Assembly: GCA_028015205.1 (NCBI GenBank)
Contig: CM051521.1
Location: forward strand, 97,254,513-97,318,512
DNA from: Mytilisepta virgata
Taxonomy: Eukaryota > Mollusca > Bivalvia > Mytilida > Mytilidae
Direction: 5' to 3'
Length of the DNA stretch: 64,000 nucleotides
Under the pieces are notes generated by a model. That model searched no databases. It saw only the letters and a list, made by a program, of their open reading frames with translations, and was not told the origin of the DNA. This document shows, piece by piece, positions 61,901 to 64,000 of the stretch. Numbering within the stretch: the stretch's first letter is position 1; each line of letters opens with the position of its first letter. The translations under genes were made by a program, and so were the position numbers.

Positions 61901-62523
61901 GCATGTGTTATTATCTTTAACATTATTCATTTAAGTCAAGGTCTTTTGACATCATCAAAGGCTTGGAGTACTCACTTCAATCAATTTTCCCGATAATTAG
62001 GTTTAAAATGCTCCAATACGACCCCTTAGTTAAACAATATTTGTGGAATTTGAAATCCCCTTAATTTTATCCCCACGAAATCATTTCCACTAGCAAATCC
62101 ACAAAACTTTTAACCCCACGAAATTACTGATTATACAGTAAATACTTGTATATCATATTAATAAAAGAGGATTAGGACTCAAAATTTGTTTTTCTGCCTA
62201 AGAAAAAGAGTTATGTGTTTGTATTCCTTCACCAATATTAACTGGCCTTGATGATATATCCAGGTGTACTGAAAGTTGTGTATAAGCTCAGTAAACCAGC
62301 AAATACATAACAATGTTGTATTAAATAACAGGTGCTGACATAAATGCCCAAACTGAGGAAACTCAAGAAACTGCTCTGACTCTGGCTTGTTGTGGTGGGT
62401 TTCTGGATGTTGCTGACTTCCTCATCAAAGCAGGAGCTGATAATGAACTTGGATGTAGTACACCACTGATGGAGGCTGCACAAGAAGGTCATCTTGAACT
62501 AGTCAAATATCTGTTGAAAGCTG
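46743..62523 (+). CDS. ANKHD1: ANKHD1/ANKRD17 (mask) multiple ankyrin repeat and KH domain protein, 5' nine exons, partial
   Basis: ANKHD1/ANKRD17 and Drosophila Mask are very large scaffold proteins with two ankyrin blocks and a C-terminal KH domain. They are known as co-factors of Yorkie/YAP and receptor tyrosine kinase signalling. Nine plus-strand exons (177, 142, 157, 145, 148, 234, 143, 190 and 192 nt) join without frame error to 509 codons. Residues 1-80 are acidic and low-complexity. Residues 86-155 are the family-specific pre-ankyrin region (DPETHARLEALLEAAG, GKLSTADGKALTDPEVLRKL, SCALDEAAQAL.RMRAE). Eleven ankyrin repeats follow from about residue 160, with TPLMEAA...GH and LTLA(C)..G signatures. 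The vertebrate first block has about fifteen repeats, so it continues past the window, as do the second block and the KH domain. Invertebrates usually have one gene of this family, so the ANKHD1 versus ANKRD17 label is arbitrary. Confidence 0.95.
46920..47840. other. ANKHD1-like intron 1, nothing recognised
   Basis: 921 bp, AT-rich, no repeat family or frame identified. Confidence 0.6.
47841..47982 (+). CDS. ANKHD1: ANKHD1-like exon 2
   Basis: Acceptor TTTGCTTTGCAG, donor GTGAGT; enters in phase 0 and ends after one base of a glycine codon. Encodes MDDDQDLEPSKFLLPTEG and SIDPETHARLEALLEAAG, the latter matching the vertebrate proteins almost residue for residue. Confidence 0.95.
47983..49104. 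other. ANKHD1-like intron 2, nothing recognised
   Basis: 1,122 bp, AT-rich; a short frame at 48855-49049 has no similarity. Confidence 0.6.
49105..49261 (+). CDS. ANKHD1: ANKHD1-like exon 3
   Basis: Acceptor TTTCTTTTACAG, donor GTAGGT; encodes IGKLSTADGKALTDPEVLRK and LTSSVSCALDEAAQALHRMR, the conserved region just before the ankyrin block. Ends in phase 2. Confidence 0.96.
51323..52302 (-). repeat. Hairpin-ended tandem-monomer repeat element (copy H)
   Basis: Reads TTTTTAGCTCACCTGGC on the left and ends 'aggtgagcgatac' then hairpin AGGCTCAGCCCTCTGAGCTT-CTAGTT. About six monomers of 150 bp lie between. It is the inverse of copies A-E and one of the cleanest views of both termini. Confidence 0.82.
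52459..54152. mobile_element. PIF/Harbinger-like non-autonomous DNA transposon, 1,694 bp
   Basis: Ends start GGGCTATTCCAGAAAAAA on the left and, inverted, GGGCTATTCCAGAAAAAA on the right. Matching continues through TGTCTCCTGGGGGCAGAACG, giving terminal repeats of about 45 bp. TAA flanks both sides (52456-52458, 54153-54155), the usual 3-bp target duplication of this superfamily. No transposase frame found. Located in intron 3 of the ANKHD1-like gene. Confidence 0.82.
54994..55138 (+). CDS. ANKHD1: ANKHD1-like exon 4 (ankyrin repeats 1-2)
   Basis: Acceptor AATAGTTGCAG, donor GTAACC; SLAEACSDGDVPTVRKLLHE opens ankyrin repeat 1 and EGESLLSLACSAGYYELAQ opens repeat 2. Ends phase 0. Confidence 0.96.
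55210..56210 (-). repeat. Antisense copies of the composite repeat seen at 3270-7110
   Basis: 55255-55440 is the reverse of the 'cctaattcctaaactgttgg' repeat. 55740-56060 reverses the 'tgcaatacaatatgctg' segment with its G/C runs. 56095-56215 reverses the 'gaacagttggggcaag' segment. The three parts occur in the same relative order as in block B, so they belong to one larger dispersed element. Confidence 0.7.
56971..57763 (-). repeat. Hairpin-ended tandem-monomer repeat element (copy I)
   Basis: Begins TTTTAGCTGACCTGACCC and ends 'gtaagcgatacatgcttgtg' then 'ggagcttctggttt'. Five monomers near 150 bp share 'agagaaccactgaatggatt' and 'gaggtgctgaccaa'. Lies in intron 4. Confidence 0.75.
57911..58058 (+). 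CDS. ANKHD1: ANKHD1-like exon 5 (ankyrin repeats 2-3)
   Basis: Acceptor TTTTAATTTTAG, donor GTAAAT; VLLAMKANVEDRGIKGD then CTPLMEAASGGYVDIVKLL and GADVNAQ. Ends after the first base of a glycine codon. Confidence 0.96.
58189..58333. mobile_element. MITE, 145 bp, CAGTCAAACCTG ends
   Basis: Perfect 12-bp inverted ends CAGTCAAACCTG...CAGGTTTGACTG with looser pairing beyond (GGGCA), flanked by TA on both sides. The TA duplication and CAG start fit the Tc1/mariner-pogo group. Intron 5. Confidence 0.85.
58545..58778 (+). CDS. ANKHD1: ANKHD1-like exon 6 (ankyrin repeats 4-6)
   Basis: Acceptor AATTTTTTAG, donor GTAAAG; encodes NTPLHYAACGGYEDVVQVL, GHTPLMESASAGHVGVARIL, and KESALTLACYKG. Ends one base into a glycine codon. 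Confidence 0.96.
59290..59432 (+). CDS. ANKHD1: ANKHD1-like exon 7 (ankyrin repeats 6-7)
   Basis: Acceptor TTTCATTAAAG, donor GTAACT; HLEMVKFLLEAGADQEHKTD then MHTALMEASMDGHVEVARLL and DSGAQ. Ends phase 0. Confidence 0.96.
59489..59699. mobile_element. MITE, 211 bp, CTGTAAATTC ends
   Basis: Ends CTGTAAATTCGGAAATTATTG and, inverted, CTGTAAATTCAGAAAATTATTG, flanked by TA. The interior repeats 'tattgcaa/ttgcaat' words. Intron 7. Confidence 0.82.
60450..60639 (+). CDS. ANKHD1: ANKHD1-like exon 8 (ankyrin repeats 7-9)
   Basis: Acceptor ATTGTTTTACAG, donor GTAATT; VNMPADSFESPLTLAACGGH, ELASLLIERGANLEEVNDEG, then YTPLMEAAREGHEEMVALLL. Ends one base into a glycine codon. Confidence 0.96.
60870..61815 (-). 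repeat. Tandem-monomer repeat family P, antisense copy with SINE inside
   Basis: Reversed monomers ('agtccatttctcagcaact', 'aatacctagacccacc', 'tgaccttgacctcaatttcat') lead to the 'cagataatcatt' region and, after the SINE, 'gtgtccactcttgtt'. Intron 8. Confidence 0.8.
61484..61739 (+). mobile_element. tRNA-derived SINE, copy 3
   Basis: GGGGCCTCGGTGGCTGAGTGG head with box B GTTCGAATCTC, the same body as copies 1 and 2, and an ACAAACAAAAA tail. It sits between two ATTATT copies (61478-61483, 61740-61745). Comparison with the intact family P sequence at 25040-25050 shows the uninterrupted target site. Confidence 0.9.
62332..62523 (+). CDS. ANKHD1: ANKHD1-like exon 9 (ankyrin repeats 9-11)
   Basis: Acceptor TTAAATAACAG, donor GTAAGA; ADINAQTEETQETALTLACC, LDVADFLIKAGADNELG, then CSTPLMEAAQEGHLELVKYL. 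Ends one base into a glycine codon; the next exon is not in the window. Confidence 0.96.
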
Positions 62524-62640
62524 GTAAGATTATATTTAAAATAAGCCTTCATATGATTTCTGTTTAATTACTTATGCAGGTTTTAAGAAGATTTAATATT
62601 TAGATGTTTTACACATATGATAATTATTCTTCCATGTCAC

Positions 62641-63350
62641 TTTTAGCTCACCAGGCCAAAGGCCATGTGAGCTTTGTCATCACTTGGCATCTGTCGTCCA
62701 TCCGTCTGTCTGTGAACTTTTACATTTTAATCTCCTCTGAAACCCCTGGAATATTGAACTGAACTTAGTCTGAAGCTTCTGTGGAAGGTCCTTCACAAAG
62801 TTTGCATAAATCATCCCGGTCCGTGAAACAAAATGGCCGCCATTAGCATTTACATGTTCTCATTGGTCTAAATTTAAAACTTCTCTGAAACTGTAAGCCC
62901 AAAAGAATTGATATTTGGTATGGAGCATCTATGGAAGGACCTTTACAAAGTTTGCATAAATCATCCTGGTTGGTGAAATAAAATGGCCACCATTAGCATT
63001 TTCATGTTCTGATTGGTCCAAATTTAAAACTTCTCCTCTGAAACCGTAAAGCCAAATGAACTAAATTTTGGTATGGAGCATCTATGAAAGGTCCTTTACA
63101 AACTTTGCATAAATTATCATAGTCTGTGAAACAAAATGGCCATCAGTAGCCTTTATATGTTCTCATTGGTCAAATTTTAAAATTTTTCACCCCTGAAACC
63201 GTTTGGCCAAATGAACTTATACTTGGTATGAAGCATCTATGGAAGGTCATTTACAAAGTTTCCAGAAATCAACCTAGTCCATCAAATCAAATCAAAAGTT
63301 TGTGACTCCCAGGTGAGCGATACATGCTCAGCCCTCTGAGCATCTTGTTC
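62641..63350 (-). repeat. Hairpin-ended tandem-monomer repeat element (copy J)
   Basis: Begins TTTTAGCTCACCAGGCC and ends 'aggtgagcgatacatgctca' then 'gccctctgagcatcttgtt'. Four monomers of about 145 bp share 'ggtatggagcatctatg', 'ctttacaaagtttgcataaa' and 'aaaatggcc.cca'. Intron 9. Confidence 0.82.
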
Positions 63351-63503
63351 AAATGTAGAACAAGATACATATATAGGCATTAATCTATTATTATTAGTGA
63401 CAAAGATCAATACATTACCAAGGGAATAATCAAATGTTTACCAAATAAAGAATATAGAGGATTGTTGTTTACATCAGATGTTTTTTTGAAAGAAGCCTAA
63501 ACA

Positions 63504-64000
63504 TGGCCTTAAAGGCCAGGTGAGCTATTGCCATCACTTGGCATCTGTCACCCGACGTAAACTTTCCTTTAAAGATCTTCTCCCCTGAAACCACTGGGCC
63601 AATTGGGACCAAACTTTGGTGCAATAGTCCTTGGGTGCCCCCCTCCCCTTATAAAATGTTGAGGCATCTCCGACTTCCTACCTACATGGCTGCTCTTAAT
63701 AGAAAAAGATAAAAGGTGGGATGAATCTTTTTAGCTCACCTGGCCTAAAAGGCCACTTGAGCTATTGCCATCACTTTGCATTCGTTAACTTCACATTTCA
63801 GTCTTCTCCAAAACCCAATGGCCAATTGAAACCGAACTTATTGGGGCTGTTCATTGAAAGGTCCTCTACAAAGTTTGTTTTTGGTTCTGTTCCAAAATTC
63901 AACATGCCTGCCAGGGACCTTTTTGCACTGATTGGTTGAAATTTTAAAAATCTTCTCTGAAACTACAAAAGCAATTTAATTGTTTTATTGCAGGAATATT
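63504..64000 (-). repeat. Two further element starts (copies K and L), truncated
   Basis: 63504-63722 has 'ggccaggtgagctattgcca' and one to two monomers. 63729 begins a new TTTTTAGCTCACCTGGCC end running to the window edge. The last bases 'ttattgcaggaatatt' resemble a monomer rather than an exon. Confidence 0.65.

Noticed and set aside
63991..64000. Possible exon 10 of the ANKHD1-like gene after an acceptor-like TTTTATTGCAG
   Set aside because: The phase would fit, but the bases after it would give G-I, not the conserved continuation of the ankyrin repeat. The sequence also matches a degenerate monomer of the surrounding repeat.

Overview
The window is animal nuclear DNA: AT-rich, intron-dominated and very rich in repeats. 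Two conserved metazoan genes can be read exon by exon. The dispersed repeats (hairpin-ended elements with about 150-base internal tandem monomers, Leu/Ser-tRNA-headed SINEs, an abundant family ending in GAC/GCC-rich sequence) look like those of bivalve molluscs, most likely a marine mussel. That placement is inferred from repeat style and protein similarity, not from a search.

Left third (1-30,789, minus strand): the 5' part of an ArfGAP-with-dual-PH-domains gene (ADAP/centaurin-alpha). Five exons (30789-30708, 18327-18194, 15780-15689, 10667-10463, 1988-1842) join in frame to 220 codons covering the ArfGAP zinc finger and most of PH domain 1. The rest of the gene lies left of position 1. Its introns hold hairpin-ended tandem-repeat elements, a hAT-like insertion, a pogo/Tigger-like insertion, three SINE-type or retroelement insertions including a Penelope-like reverse transcriptase relic split by a SINE, and a solo LTR with a perfect 5-bp target duplication.

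Middle (30,790-46,742): intergenic space between two head-to-head genes. It holds a near-identical 1-kb tandem duplication carrying four copies of a 29-nt hairpin, several foldback/palindromic elements, a Crypton-type (DUF3504-like) recombinase fragment, two LINE reverse transcriptase relics, a diverged minisatellite (about 130-160 bp units) invaded by a foldback transposon and by a perfect 40-bp palindrome, a gypsy-like pol tail, and a miniature LTR element (TRIM) whose LTR contains a tRNA-like sequence.

Right third (46,743-64,000, plus strand): the 5' part of an ANKHD1/ANKRD17 (Drosophila mask) gene. Nine exons (46743-46919 to 62332-62523) join in frame to 509 codons: an acidic N-terminus, the conserved pre-ankyrin region and eleven ankyrin repeats. 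The gene continues beyond 64,000. Its introns contain a PIF/Harbinger-like element with TAA duplications, two MITEs, an ancient intronic duplication split by transposons, a third SINE copy and antisense copies of the families seen in the ADAP introns.

The two genes have no evident functional link. Most short open frames in the window fall in repeats and are not genes. Exon limits rest on GT/AG sites, phase continuity and remembered family sequences; no alignment was run.
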